DNA of 64,000 nt from Mycobacterium sp. AT1 (GTDB taxonomy: Bacteria; Actinomycetota; Actinomycetes; Mycobacteriales; Mycobacteriaceae): assembly GCF_002043095.1 (NCBI RefSeq), contig NZ_MVOC01000017.1:22287-86286 (forward strand). Reading direction: 5' to 3'. The stretch's first letter is position 1. The number at the start of each line of letters is the position of its first letter. Shown here piece by piece: positions 26,852 to 36,112 of this stretch. The notes beneath the pieces were generated by a model, which was given only the letters and a program-made list of their open reading frames with translations, was not told the DNA's origin and did not search any database. Both the position numbers and the translations under genes were made by a program.

Positions 26852-27083
26852 GATCGACGTCAAGGCTACGATGAAGGCCAAGCTGAACGAGGACATGGAG
26901 AACTATCCAATCCTCGGCGCGTGTAACCCGGCACTCGTGCACCGTGCTGTCGAGGTGGATCGGCAGCTGATGGTGCAGGTGGCCGATCAGCCGGGGCTGC
27001 GCGCGGTCGCCGACGACGCGTCGGCCAAGCTGCGCACTGCCGTCGACGAACTGACACAGACCTCGGCGTCGGATCGACGGTGA
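26736..27083 (+). CDS. DUF302-domain protein, apparently shortened
   Basis: 115 residues. The DUF302 core FGVLTEIDVKATMKAKLNED followed by YPILGACNPALVHRAVEVD is clear. Two things are wrong for the family. The first 33 residues (MSYPKTCPRCAGRPAG onward) are the shifted reading of an upstream small gene. The expected strand with LLPCNVVV after the HRA motif is missing, so the protein jumps to ADQPGLRAVADDASAKL. It may be a decaying gene or a shortened variant. DUF302 proteins are often found with sulfur-metabolism genes, as here. Its TGA overlaps the GTG of the TauE gene. Confidence 0.6.
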   Translation: MSYPKTCPRCAGRPAGPGVVNTSTSREALLGQGFGVLTEIDVKATMKAKLNEDMENYPILGACNPALVHRAVEVDRQLMVQVADQPGLRAVADDASAKLRTAVDELTQTSASDRR

Positions 27084-27853
27084 CCATCGGAATCGCCCTC
27101 GCCCTGGGCGCCGTGATCGGGGTGATGCTGGGCCTGCTTGGCGGCGGCGGATCGATCCTCGCCGTGCCCGCGCTGGTCTATCTTCTCGGCCTCGACTTGA
27201 GCCAGGCGATTCCGATGTCGCTCATCGTGATCGGCATTGCCTCCGCCGTCGGGGCACTGCCGAAAGTCCTTGCCCGTCAAGTCCAGTGGCGACTCGCTGC
27301 GATCTTCGCCGTGACCGGCATCCCGGCGACATTTCTCGGCACCGCGATCGGCAGGCACCTGCCGCAGTCAGCATTGCTGATCGGCTTCGCATTGGTGATG
27401 GTCATGGCCGGAGTCCGGATGCTGCAGGACAACGGGGACACCGGCACCGCTTGCACCGTTGGAGACCGCGGCGTCGACTGGCGCCGTTGCGTACCTCGGT
27501 CGATCCCCGCCGGGTTTGTCGTCGGCCTGCTCACCGGGTTGTTCGGTGTCGGCGGCGGATTCTTGATCATTCCGGCGCTGGTCTTGATGCTCGGTGTGCA
27601 GATGCCCGTCGCCATCGGCACCTCGCTGCTCATCATCGTCGCCAACTCCGCTGCCGCCGTGGTTTCCCACCTCGGCGGGGCAGGCGTCGACTGGGCGATC
27701 ACCACGGCATTCGTGGGTACCGCCATCGTCGGATCGCTGGTCGCGGGCCACTACGGCACCAAACTCGACACCAAGCGGCTGCAGCGTTGGTTCGCTTACC
27801 TCGTCTTCGTCGTCGCGGCCTACGTGCTCGCCGACACGCTCTTCCTCCGCTAG
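27080..27853 (+). CDS. TauE/SafE-family sulfite exporter-like membrane protein
   Basis: 257 residues with about eight hydrophobic segments. The two halves repeat the family glycine motif: GVMLGLLGGGGSILAVPALV near the N-terminus and GLLTGLFGVGGGFLIIPALV in the middle. It is expected in the plasma membrane, exporting sulfite or related sulfur anions formed by the persulfide dioxygenase. GTG at 27080 overlaps the preceding stop (GTGA). A hydrophilic loop near residues 115–135 carries two Cys. It is the last gene of the sulfide-response cluster. Confidence 0.88.
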   Translation: MTIGIALALGAVIGVMLGLLGGGGSILAVPALVYLLGLDLSQAIPMSLIVIGIASAVGALPKVLARQVQWRLAAIFAVTGIPATFLGTAIGRHLPQSALLIGFALVMVMAGVRMLQDNGDTGTACTVGDRGVDWRRCVPRSIPAGFVVGLLTGLFGVGGGFLIIPALVLMLGVQMPVAIGTSLLIIVANSAAAVVSHLGGAGVDWAITTAFVGTAIVGSLVAGHYGTKLDTKRLQRWFAYLVFVVAAYVLADTLFLR

Positions 27854-28102
27854 AGACACGGGCGGCCCAATGCGCCCATGCCGCACATCCTCTGATCGGT
27901 CCGGCCCATCACGTCGAGACGTCGCCCACCCTTTGATGGCTCTCGATGGCGAACCGCCGCCCATGGTCGGTTTCCTCCACCGTGACCTCTCGTCCACAGA
28001 CGGGTCACCCCGGTGATACCCCGACGCGGTGACGACAACACGGCCAAAGTGAGGCTTCTGCGCTCAGCGACGTTCCAGGGTCCCCATGGCAGCATGTTGC
28101 CG

Positions 28103-29644
28103 ATGAGCTGGATTCAAGATCGCGGCGTTGGCCGGTCACTGTTCGTCCTGGCTGCGGTCGCGGTGATAAGTGCGGTGACGGCCGGCTGCGGTGGGACGGT
28201 CCGCGGTACGTCGGAGGCCAGTCCCGAACAGGCGGGTGAGACCGTGCAGTGGGGGCCGTGTCAGGTCGCGGCCGGAGGCGACGACGCGGAGCTGCCCGAC
28301 GGTGCGCAGTGCGGAAAGCTCACCGTGCCGGTCGATTACGCCAAGCCGGACGCCGGCAGCGCCACGTTGGCGTTGATCCGCTTTCCCGCGACCGGGCAGA
28401 AGATCGGGTCGCTGGTGATCAACCCCGGTGGTCCCGGCGGGTCCGGGGTCGACGCGGCGATCGGCACGGTGGACGCATTGCCCGCCGAGATCCGGCAGCG
28501 CTTCGACCTGGTCGGATTCGATCCACGGGGGATTGGCTCGTCGACGCCGGCTCTGCGCTGCAACTCCGACGCCGAGGCCGACGCCGCGCGCGCCGACCCG
28601 CAGGTCGACTACAGCCCCGCGGGCGTCGCCCACATCGAGGACACCGAGAAGAAGTTCGTGCAGCGCTGCGTCGACCGGATGGGCAAGGAATTCCTCGCCA
28701 ACGTCGGAACCGCCAGTGTCGTCAAGGATCTCGATGCGCTGCGGGCCGCGCTCGGCGACGACAAACTCACCTACATCGGCTATTCCTACGGCACCCTGAT
28801 CGGCTCGGCCTACGCCGAGGCGTATCCGGACAAGGTGCGGGCGATGATCCTCGACGGCGCCGTAGACCCGGACGCCGATCCGATGCAATCCGACGTCGAC
28901 CAGGCGGCCGGCTTTCAGAAGGCGTTCGACGACTATGCCAAGGACTGCGCCGAGAGCGCCACGTGCCCGCTCGGCACCGATCCGGCAAAGGCAGTCGACG
29001 TCTACCACCACCTGGTCGACCCTCTGGTGGCGAAGGCCGCACCGACCCAGGATCCTCGGGGGCTGAGTTACGGCGACGCGATCACGGGCACCATGAATGC
29101 GATGTACTCGCCGACCCTGTGGAAGCACCTGACCCAGGGCTTGACCGAGCTGGCCAAAGGGCACGGCGACACCCTGCTGGAGCTGGCCGACGACTACTCC
29201 CAACGCGACGAGCAGGGCCACTACGGCAACATCGGCGACGCCCAGATCGCGATCACGTGCGTCGACCGGCCGCCCGTCACCGACCGCGCGAAGTTCGTCG
29301 AGGAGGACCGGCAGATGCGAAAAGTCGCCCCGTTCATGACCTTTGGGCCGTTCACCGGCGACGCGCCGATGGACTACTGCGCATTTTGGCCGGTGCCGTC
29401 GACGAGCGCCCCGCACGCGGCGGCCGCGCCCGGCCTGCCGCCGGTCCTCGTCGTGTCCACGACCCACGACCCGGCCACCCCGTATCAGGCGGGGGTCGAC
29501 CTGGCCAAGGAACTGCATGGCGGGCTGCTGACCTATGACGGCACGCAACACACGGTCGTCTTCGAAGGCGAGTCCTGCGTCGACGAGGCCGCCACCAAGT
29601 ACCTCGTCGACCGCACCCTGCCCGCGCCGGGCACCACGTGCTGA
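28103..29644 (+). CDS. Alpha/beta-hydrolase lipoprotein protease, Hip1/CaeA-like
   Basis: About 513 residues. The lipoprotein signal runs to the lipobox AVTAGC. The nucleophile elbow is YIGYSYGTLIGSAYAE (Ser), with acid STTHDPATPY (Asp) and base GTQHTVVFEG (His), a full catalytic triad. SLVINPGGPGGSG forms the oxyanion region. Overall sequence is very close to M. tuberculosis Rv2224c (CaeA/Hip1) and its neighbour Rv2223c, cell-envelope serine proteases. The start could be 28094 or 28103; neither has a strong ribosome-binding site. In M. tuberculosis these genes lie next to glnA2, not here, so this may be an extra paralog. Confidence 0.88.
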   Translation: MSWIQDRGVGRSLFVLAAVAVISAVTAGCGGTVRGTSEASPEQAGETVQWGPCQVAAGGDDAELPDGAQCGKLTVPVDYAKPDAGSATLALIRFPATGQKIGSLVINPGGPGGSGVDAAIGTVDALPAEIRQRFDLVGFDPRGIGSSTPALRCNSDAEADAARADPQVDYSPAGVAHIEDTEKKFVQRCVDRMGKEFLANVGTASVVKDLDALRAALGDDKLTYIGYSYGTLIGSAYAEAYPDKVRAMILDGAVDPDADPMQSDVDQAAGFQKAFDDYAKDCAESATCPLGTDPAKAVDVYHHLVDPLVAKAAPTQDPRGLSYGDAITGTMNAMYSPTLWKHLTQGLTELAKGHGDTLLELADDYSQRDEQGHYGNIGDAQIAITCVDRPPVTDRAKFVEEDRQMRKVAPFMTFGPFTGDAPMDYCAFWPVPSTSAPHAAAAPGLPPVLVVSTTHDPATPYQAGVDLAKELHGGLLTYDGTQHTVVFEGESCVDEAATKYLVDRTLPAPGTTC

Positions 29645-29648
29645 CCGT

Positions 29649-30629
29649 TTAGCCGTTAGCGATCTCCGCGAGTAACTCGGCCTTGCGGGCACCGTCGGCG
29701 AACGAGGCCGTGACGGAGTTGCGTGCCAGGGTCGTCAGCGCCGCCTGGTCGAGACCGAGCGCGTCGCGGACGGCTGTCACGTTGTCGTCCAGATAACCCC
29801 CGAAGTAGGCGGGGTCGTCGGAGTTGACGGAGACGTTGAGCCCCCGCTGCAGCATGGCGGGCAGCGGGTGGTCGGCGATGTCGTCGACGACGCGCAGTCG
29901 CACGTTGGACAGGGGGCACACCGTCAACGGCGTCTGCTCGTTGACCAACCGCTCGACGAGGGCGTCGTCCTCGAGGCAGCGGATGCCGTGGTCGACCCGC
30001 TCGACGCCGAGCAGATCCAACGCCTCCCAGATGTAGGCGGGCGGACCTTCCTCACCGGCGTGCGCCACCAGGTGCAGCCCCTCTGCGCGTGCCCTGGCGA
30101 AGACGTCGACGAACTTCGACGGCGGATGTCCCACCTCGGCGGAGTCCAGTCCGATTCCGAGGATCGGCTTGCCAAGTGCGACAACGCCATCGAGGACGTC
30201 CATGGCCGACTGGGCGCTGTGGTCGCGCAGCATCGCGATGATCAGACCGCTGCTGACCCCGTGGGTGGCGAGTGAGGATTCGAGCGCCGCCGAAACGCCG
30301 TCCATCACCTCCTCAAGGGCGATCCCGCGGCTCAGGTGGGCTTGGGGGTCGAGGAACACCTCGGCGTGGCGGACACCGGCGCGGGCGGCCCTTGCGAGGT
30401 ACGCGTCGGTCATCTCGGCGAAGTCCACCGCGGTCTGCAGGGTGGCCATGTTGGCGTAGTACAGGTTCAGGAACGACTGCAGATCCGCGAAGTCGTACTG
30501 CGCCGAGAGTTCGTCGACGTCGGCATAGGGCAGGTCGATCCGGTTGCGCTCGGCGAGGCGCAGGATCGTCTCCGGTTCGAGGGTGCCCTCGAGGTGCAGG
30601 TGCAGTTCGGCGAATGGCATGGGGACCAT
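29649..30629 (-). CDS. Adenine deaminase-like (adenosine deaminase superfamily)
   Basis: 326 residues. The metal-binding HLHLEGTLEPETILRL replaces the HxHLDG of adenosine deaminases, and GLDSAEVGHPPSKF and VAHAGEEGPPAYIWEAL follow; these are features of the type 2 adenine deaminase branch. The later metal Asp pair is in NVSVNSDDPAYFGGY. It should deaminate adenine to hypoxanthine in purine salvage. The start is 30629 or 30620. It is the last gene of the inositol operon strand, 10 bases after a TIM-barrel gene. A purine enzyme there is unexpected, and the pairing may be chance. Confidence 0.82.
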   Translation of the reverse strand: MVPMPFAELHLHLEGTLEPETILRLAERNRIDLPYADVDELSAQYDFADLQSFLNLYYANMATLQTAVDFAEMTDAYLARAARAGVRHAEVFLDPQAHLSRGIALEEVMDGVSAALESSLATHGVSSGLIIAMLRDHSAQSAMDVLDGVVALGKPILGIGLDSAEVGHPPSKFVDVFARARAEGLHLVAHAGEEGPPAYIWEALDLLGVERVDHGIRCLEDDALVERLVNEQTPLTVCPLSNVRLRVVDDIADHPLPAMLQRGLNVSVNSDDPAYFGGYLDDNVTAVRDALGLDQAALTTLARNSVTASFADGARKAELLAEIANG

Positions 30630-30639
30630 TGTCGCGGAA

Positions 30640-31488
30640 TTACAGAACGGTCAGCGCCGAGTCCGCCGCGAGCCGCAGTGCCTGATGCACCGGCAGCGCC
30701 CGAAACGACGTCGACAGGATCTCCACACCCCACGGCCCGTCGAACTCCAGGTCGCGCAACGTCGCCACCAGACCGACGAGGTCGAAGGTCCCGTCACCGC
30801 ACAGCACGCGATGGTCGACGGTGTCGTCGAACAACGTGCCGACGATCTCTGGTGCCGCGTCGTCGAGTTCGACGCCGAAGATCATCTCGGGTCGCAGTGC
30901 GGCGCGGAGCTCGGCCAAGGACGTGTCGGCCCGGAAGACGTGCCAGGCGTCGACGAGCAGTCCGGCCGCGGGATGGCCTGCTGCCGAGACGATCTCGGCA
31001 CCCATCGGCACCGTGGCGATCGCCGAGAAGGGCATCGTCTCGATGGCGACCTTGGTCCCGTGGTCCGCGGCCTGCTCGGCGAGTTCCCGCAGGGGTGCCG
31101 CGAGGGCGAGTGGGTCCGTCGTCGGCGGCCCGTTCTCCGAGCCGATCTTGATCATCACCGGACGTAGGACGTCGGCCGCCTCGAACAGCAGGTCGCGGAC
31201 GTCGTAGGTGTGCCCCGGTGCGCCGCGCGGGATCCACCAGCGCTCGAGCAGTTCGATCTCGACGTGGGGCAGGCCCGCGTCGGCGATCACGCCCTTCAGC
31301 GCGTCGAAGCCGATGGCGTCACGGATGGCGACGAGGTCGTCGGTGATCAGCCCGAACCCGCAGAACCCCGCGTCGGCGATCGCCCTGACGCGCTCGGCGA
31401 TGGGCACCGGGCTGGTGGCGGGGGTGCGCATCGGCGAGGTGTCGCCGGCGCTGGTCCACGCGGTCGCCACCAGGCGTGGTGTGGTCAC
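30640..31488 (-). CDS. TIM-barrel sugar phosphate isomerase/epimerase-like protein
   Basis: 282 residues of the xylose isomerase-like AP endonuclease 2 fold. Barrel strands with metal-ligand candidates are visible: HVEIELLERWW, KVAIETMPFSAIATV, GLLVDAWHVFRAD, IFGVELDDAAPE, and the last strand GPWGVEILSTSFRAL. The GTG at 31488 has GGAGG 6 bases upstream, which decides the start over the TTG 12 bases earlier. It lies in the iol operon and may act on inosose-like or ketose intermediates, for example as an IolI-type isomerase, but the substrate cannot be read from sequence. Confidence 0.75.
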   Translation of the reverse strand: MTTPRLVATAWTSAGDTSPMRTPATSPVPIAERVRAIADAGFCGFGLITDDLVAIRDAIGFDALKGVIADAGLPHVEIELLERWWIPRGAPGHTYDVRDLLFEAADVLRPVMIKIGSENGPPTTDPLALAAPLRELAEQAADHGTKVAIETMPFSAIATVPMGAEIVSAAGHPAAGLLVDAWHVFRADTSLAELRAALRPEMIFGVELDDAAPEIVGTLFDDTVDHRVLCGDGTFDLVGLVATLRDLEFDGPWGVEILSTSFRALPVHQALRLAADSALTVL

Positions 31489-31508
31489 CGAATCCTCCAA
31501 ATCTGGGT

Positions 31509-32396
31509 CTAGTGCGTGTACTTGGCGACGTAGTCGGTCATGGTGGCGAGCTGGTAACGCGACACCTCGTGTGCGTTCTCGTCCTCGGCGAACACCGAGG
31601 ACACCAGCACGGTGTCGGGACGGTCGTAGAACCCGATCTCGGCGAGCCCGGAGAAGAACTCGTCCCAGTCGACGTCACCGTCGCCGATCTTGAGGTGCTG
31701 GTGCACCCGGGCCGCGTTGCCAGGGGGATTGGTGATGTACCGAAGCCCGTGGCTGCGATGGTGGTCCATGGTGTCGGCGACGTGGACCAGCCGAAGTTTG
31801 TCGCCGGCGGCCCGCATGATGTCAATCATGTTCGAGCCCATAGTGCCCCCCATGTGAAAGGCGTGGCAGGCGACGAAGACCATGCCGAGGTTGGGGGAGT
31901 TGACGCCCCGGATGATGCGCACCGCTTCCAAGCCGTCCTCGACGAAGTCGTCCGGGTGCGGATCGATGCGGACGTCGATGCCCTCGCGCTCGAAGATCGG
32001 CATCAGTTCCTCCATGGACCGGAAGAACGCCCGCTCGGATTCCTCGGCGCGTTCCGGCCTGCCGGAGAATTCGGTGTTGATCACGTTGACGCCGAGGTCG
32101 ACGGTGATCTGGATGACGCGCTTCCAGTTCCGGACGGCCGCTTCCCGCGCGTCCTCGTCGGGGCCCGACCAGCGCAGCACCGGGAGGACCGAGGCGATCC
32201 CCACGTTCGCGCGCTCGCACGCCTTGCGGAACTTGGCCACCAGATCGTCGTCGGCCCGCGGGTGGTTGTAGAACGGGATGAAGTCCCGATGCGGGGTGAG
32301 TTGCAGGTGTTCGAAGCCCAATTCGGCTACTACCCGCGGGAATTCGAGAAGCTCGTAGTCATGGTGGAACGGGGTGGGGTCGAGTGCAATCTTCAT
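31509..32396 (-). CDS. TIM-barrel sugar phosphate isomerase/epimerase-like protein in iol operon
   Basis: 295 residues of the same fold as the gene after it but not a close copy. The metal site is suggested by NVINTEFSGRPE (Glu), DVRIDPHPDDFVE (Asp/His), GMVFVACHAFHMGG (His) and LRLVHVADTMDHHRSHG. Ligand spacing resembles inosose dehydratase/isomerase relatives. Together with the bona fide IolE encoded at 46563 it gives the organism several inositol-type isomerases. It lies 10 bases after the iolD stop on the same strand. Confidence 0.75.
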   Translation of the reverse strand: MKIALDPTPFHHDYELLEFPRVVAELGFEHLQLTPHRDFIPFYNHPRADDDLVAKFRKACERANVGIASVLPVLRWSGPDEDAREAAVRNWKRVIQITVDLGVNVINTEFSGRPERAEESERAFFRSMEELMPIFEREGIDVRIDPHPDDFVEDGLEAVRIIRGVNSPNLGMVFVACHAFHMGGTMGSNMIDIMRAAGDKLRLVHVADTMDHHRSHGLRYITNPPGNAARVHQHLKIGDGDVDWDEFFSGLAEIGFYDRPDTVLVSSVFAEDENAHEVSRYQLATMTDYVAKYTH

Positions 32397-32406
32397 GGTG
32401 AGCCCC

Positions 32407-34362
32407 TCAGCTGCCAGACGGTCGGACGAACGGCCGCTGGATCTTCTTCCAGTCCGAGTACGTCTGGTATGCGGTCCTGGTCGACTCGAGCGTGGACGTC
32501 TCCGATACCGGTACGTCCCACCACGATTCGCTGTCCGGGGCGAAGACCAGCGGGTCGGTCTCGACGTGGATCACCGTCGTCCGGTCGCTGGCCTTGGCGA
32601 CCTTGACCGCGTCGGTGAACTCGGCGGCGGTGACGACGCGGATCACGTCGGCGCCGAGACTGGCGGCGTTGGCGGCCAGGTCCACCGGCAGCTTGTCGCC
32701 GTCGAGACGACCGTCGCCGCTGCGGTAGCGATACGCCGTGCCGAAGCGCTGAGAGCCGAGCGCCTCGGAAAGGCCGCCGATGGACGCGAAGCCGTGGTTC
32801 TGCACCAGCACGACGATGATCTTGACGTTCTCCTGCACCGCGGTGACCAGTTCGGTGGCCATCATCAGGTAGGAGCCGTCGCCGACCATGACGAACACGT
32901 CGCGGTCCGGCTCGGCCATCTTGGCTCCGATGCCGCCGGCGATCTCGTAACCCATGCAGGAGTAGCCGTATTCGACGTGGTACCCCTTGCGATCCCTGGT
33001 GCGCCACAGCTTGTGCAGATCGCCGGGCATCGAACCGGCGGCGCAGACCACGACGTCGCGGGGCTCGGACAACGTGTTGACCAGGCCGATCACCTGGTTT
33101 TGGTTCAGCGCCACGTCGTCGTCGAGCTTGTACACCGCGGAGACGGTGTCGTCCCATTCCTTCGCGAGATCGGCGGTGCGCGTGCGGTACTCGTCGTTCA
33201 CCGAGTAGTCGCCCAGTGCGACGCCGAGCGCCTCGAGGGCCTCGCGGGCGTCGGAGACGACGCTGACGCCACCCTGCTTGACGGAGTCGATCGACGCGAC
33301 GTTGACGTTGACGAACTTCACGTCGGGGTTGTTGAACGCGGTCCGCGAGGCGCTGGTGAAATCGCTGTAGCGGGTACCGATTCCGATGACGACGTCGGCC
33401 TCGGTGGCCAGGGCATTGGCCGCGGTGGTGCCGGTGGAGCCGATGGCGCCGACCGACTGGGGGTGGTCGTAGGGGAGTGCCCCCTTGCCCGCTTGGCTCT
33501 GACCGACGGGGATGCCCGTCTTCTCGCAAAACGCGGCAAGGGCGTCGGACGCGTCGGAGTAGATCACGCCACCGCCGGCGACGATGAGCGGCTTCCTCGC
33601 CGCGCGGATGACCTCGGCGGCCCGCGCGATCACCGATCGTTCTGGGAGCGGCCGCGAGACGTGCCACGTGCGTTCGGCGAACAGCGACTCCGGCCAGTCA
33701 TGGGCCTCGGCCTGCACGTCCTGGGGGATTGAAACCGTGGCGGCGCCCGTCTCGACGGGATCGGTGAGCACCCGCATCGCGCCGAGCAGCGCGGCGGGCA
33801 GTTGCTCGGGCCGCCACACCCGGTCGAAATACCGGGACAGCGGCTTGAACGCGTCGTTGACGGTGATGTCCCCGGAGGACGGCAGCTCGAGTTCCTGCAG
33901 CACAGGCGAACTCGCCCTGGTGGCGAAGGTGTCGGCGGGCAGCAGTAGGACGGGCAACCGGTTGATGGTCGCCAGGGCGGCGCCGGTCAGCATGTTGGTC
34001 GAGCCGGGTCCGACGCTGGCGGTGATGGCCCAAGTCTGCAGCCGGTCCTTCTGCCGGGCGTAGGCGACGGCGCTGTGCACCATGGCCTGCTCGTTGCGGG
34101 CCAGTACGTAGCGCAGGCCGGGTTCGGTACCCGTCTCGATTGCCGTGAGCTCGTCCTGCAGCAGGGCCTGTCCGAGGCCGGCGACGTTGCCGTGTCCGAA
34201 GATGCCGAAGGCTCCGGCGAAGAACTTGGTGCGGGTGCCGTCGTGCTCGACGTACTGGTTGCCGAGGAACCGAATGGTGGCCTGCGCGACGGTGAGTCGT
34301 ACGGTGGGCTCGCCGTCGGCGATCTTCTCGGCTCGTTTGGGTGCGGTGGAGACCATGGTCAT
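32407..34362 (-). CDS. iolD: 3D-(3,5/4)-trihydroxycyclohexane-1,2-dione hydrolase, ThDP-dependent
   Basis: 651 residues. IolD opens the inositol ring by hydrolysing the diketone made by IolE, giving 5-deoxy-glucuronate. It has the acetolactate-synthase-like architecture: an N-terminal pyrimidine-binding domain (RFLGNQYVEHDGTRTKFFAG and FGIFGHGNVAGLGQAL), a central domain, and a C-terminal diphosphate-binding domain with VMVGDGSYLMMATELVTAVQ. The ATG at 34362 is preceded by GGGAG and overlaps the iolB stop by 4 bases, so the order in translation is iolB then iolD. Confidence 0.95.
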   Translation of the reverse strand: MTMVSTAPKRAEKIADGEPTVRLTVAQATIRFLGNQYVEHDGTRTKFFAGAFGIFGHGNVAGLGQALLQDELTAIETGTEPGLRYVLARNEQAMVHSAVAYARQKDRLQTWAITASVGPGSTNMLTGAALATINRLPVLLLPADTFATRASSPVLQELELPSSGDITVNDAFKPLSRYFDRVWRPEQLPAALLGAMRVLTDPVETGAATVSIPQDVQAEAHDWPESLFAERTWHVSRPLPERSVIARAAEVIRAARKPLIVAGGGVIYSDASDALAAFCEKTGIPVGQSQAGKGALPYDHPQSVGAIGSTGTTAANALATEADVVIGIGTRYSDFTSASRTAFNNPDVKFVNVNVASIDSVKQGGVSVVSDAREALEALGVALGDYSVNDEYRTRTADLAKEWDDTVSAVYKLDDDVALNQNQVIGLVNTLSEPRDVVVCAAGSMPGDLHKLWRTRDRKGYHVEYGYSCMGYEIAGGIGAKMAEPDRDVFVMVGDGSYLMMATELVTAVQENVKIIVVLVQNHGFASIGGLSEALGSQRFGTAYRYRSGDGRLDGDKLPVDLAANAASLGADVIRVVTAAEFTDAVKVAKASDRTTVIHVETDPLVFAPDSESWWDVPVSETSTLESTRTAYQTYSDWKKIQRPFVRPSGS

Positions 34363-35228
34363 GCTCCCTTCGGGGCGTGCAGCGGTAGGCGGGGGTCGAC
34401 ACTCTGGTCGTCCCAAGTGCCGCGGAGCCATGCGTGTTCGGGGTCGTCGACGATCTTCCAGGCGCGTTCGGCGCCCGGTCCGGCCATCACGTTGAGGTAG
34501 TACATGTGGTAGCCGGGGGCGGCGACCGACGGGCCGTGATAGCCGTGCGGCACCAACACCACGTCACCGGTGCGGACCTCTTCGAGCACCTCGATCGGCC
34601 GGTCCGGCGTGCCGTACACCCGGTGGTAGCCAAATCCTCTGGAACCGTCTGGGCCAGGCGCGATCTCGAAGTAGTAGATCTCCTCGAGTTCGGACTCGGT
34701 CGGCGTGTTCTGGTCGTGTTTGTGGGCGGGGTAGCTCGACCAGTTGCCGCCGGGGGTGATGACCTCGCAGGCGATCAGCGAGTCGGCCTCGAACACGCCC
34801 GCGGTGCCGAAGTTGTGCACCTGCCGACTGCAGTTCCCCGCGCCCCGCAATTCGACCGACACGTCGGCGGCGGCCACGCGGCGGTTGGGGAACGATCTGT
34901 TCGCGCGGGCACCGCAGATGGCGAACCTGCCCTCGCCGGTGATCCGATACTCCTGCTCGATGCCGAGGTAGACCATGTCGGACGGGCCGTCGAAGACCGA
35001 GTTGCGTTTCGCCAGTTCGAACGTCACACCGTCGCACTCGACGCTGCCGCCGCCGGCCAGCGGAAGGATCATCACCTCGGTGCCGCCGGTGTGAAGCTCG
35101 GCGGACTGGGTGTCGTCCAGTTCGATTACCTGCAAGGAGGATTCGGTCCAGCCCGCTGACTTTGGGGTGACGTCGACCGTATAGGGCAGTTCGGCGCTGC
35201 GGGCCGGGATGTAGAGCTTGCTGTTCAT
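34359..35228 (-). CDS. iolB: 5-deoxy-glucuronate isomerase
   Basis: 289 residues, full family length, a double cupin. IolB converts 5-deoxy-glucuronate into 2-deoxy-5-keto-gluconate. The metal-binding cupin has SYPAHKHDQNTPTESELEEI (His, His, Glu) with a second His in VPHGYHGPSVAAPGYHMYYL. It overlaps iolD by 4 bases and sits 2 bases after the aldolase-like gene, fully inside the operon. Confidence 0.96.
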   Translation of the reverse strand: MNSKLYIPARSAELPYTVDVTPKSAGWTESSLQVIELDDTQSAELHTGGTEVMILPLAGGGSVECDGVTFELAKRNSVFDGPSDMVYLGIEQEYRITGEGRFAICGARANRSFPNRRVAAADVSVELRGAGNCSRQVHNFGTAGVFEADSLIACEVITPGGNWSSYPAHKHDQNTPTESELEEIYYFEIAPGPDGSRGFGYHRVYGTPDRPIEVLEEVRTGDVVLVPHGYHGPSVAAPGYHMYYLNVMAGPGAERAWKIVDDPEHAWLRGTWDDQSVDPRLPLHAPKGA

Positions 35229-35230
35229 GG

Positions 35231-36112
35231 TTACCTCACCATCGAAACGGCGGTCGCCACGGCGGAACTCACGTCGTCGTCGGCGGGGTAGAGCAGGGTG
35301 CGGCCGACGATGAGCCCGCGCACCGACGGCAGGCCGAGGGCCTTCTCCCAGGACGCGAACGCCTCGTCGGGGTCGGCGGGATCACCGCCGAGCAGCAACG
35401 TCGGCATCGTGGTCGACTCCATCACGCGATCCATCTCGGGGACCACGGGCAGCTTCATCCACGTGTATGCCGACGTCGAACCGAGGCCCTGGCCGATGTG
35501 CACGGACTTGATGACGGCGTCGGGGCTCAGGTCGTTGTGGACCTTGCCGTTGACGCGGCTGGACATGAACGGCTCGAGCATGGCGATGAGGCCTCGCGCG
35601 GCGAGCTCGTCGACGGCTCGTGCGCACGCCGTCATGGTCGCGACGGTGCCGGGATCGTCGAGGGCGATGCGGCACAACATCTTTCCGCCGTTCATCTTCG
35701 CGGCGGCGGTGGACTCGGCGGTGGCGCCGGTCATCCGGTCGTCGAGCTCGAACGCGGCGCCGGCCAGGCCGCCGCGGTTGAACGACGAGAACACCACCTT
35801 GTCCTCGAGGGCACCAAGGAGCAGGAGGTCGTCTAGGATGTCCGAGGTCGCGAGGACGCCGTCGACTCCGGGCTCGGCGAGCGCGGCGCGCAATCGGTCC
35901 AGCAGATCGGTGCGGCTGTTCATCGCGGTGGGGCGGTTGCCAACGGCCAATGCGCCGCGGGCGGGGTGGTCGGCGGCGACGATCATCAGCCGACCGTCAC
36001 CACGGATGGTCGGGCGCGTGGTCCTGGTGTCCCAGGCGCGGGCGACGGCGCCGGGGTCGGCAGCGCGCAGGTCGGTGACGGCGGCGTAGTCGGAACAAAG
36101 AGCGCTAGACAT
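35231..36112 (-). CDS. Class I aldolase-like beta/alpha barrel protein (Cgl0158-type), probable inositol-pathway aldolase
   Basis: 293 residues. LMIVAADHPARGALAVGN, VLATSDILDDLLLLGALEDKV, GLIAMLEPFMSSRV and YTWMKLPVVPEMDRVM place it with the actinobacterial barrel proteins of inositol clusters that resemble the C-terminal domain of two-domain IolC proteins. The Lys in WMKLPVV is a good Schiff-base candidate. By position it should cleave 2-deoxy-5-keto-gluconate-6-phosphate (the IolJ reaction), since no fructose-bisphosphate-aldolase-like IolJ is present. It overlaps the end of iolC by 8 bases. Confidence 0.8.
   Translation of the reverse strand: MSSALCSDYAAVTDLRAADPGAVARAWDTRTTRPTIRGDGRLMIVAADHPARGALAVGNRPTAMNSRTDLLDRLRAALAEPGVDGVLATSDILDDLLLLGALEDKVVFSSFNRGGLAGAAFELDDRMTGATAESTAAAKMNGGKMLCRIALDDPGTVATMTACARAVDELAARGLIAMLEPFMSSRVNGKVHNDLSPDAVIKSVHIGQGLGSTSAYTWMKLPVVPEMDRVMESTTMPTLLLGGDPADPDEAFASWEKALGLPSVRGLIVGRTLLYPADDDVSSAVATAVSMVR

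Noticed and set aside
31476..33732. Long plus-strand frames across the iol operon
   Set aside because: They oppose iolD and the isomerase genes, which have strong motifs; the plus frames have none.
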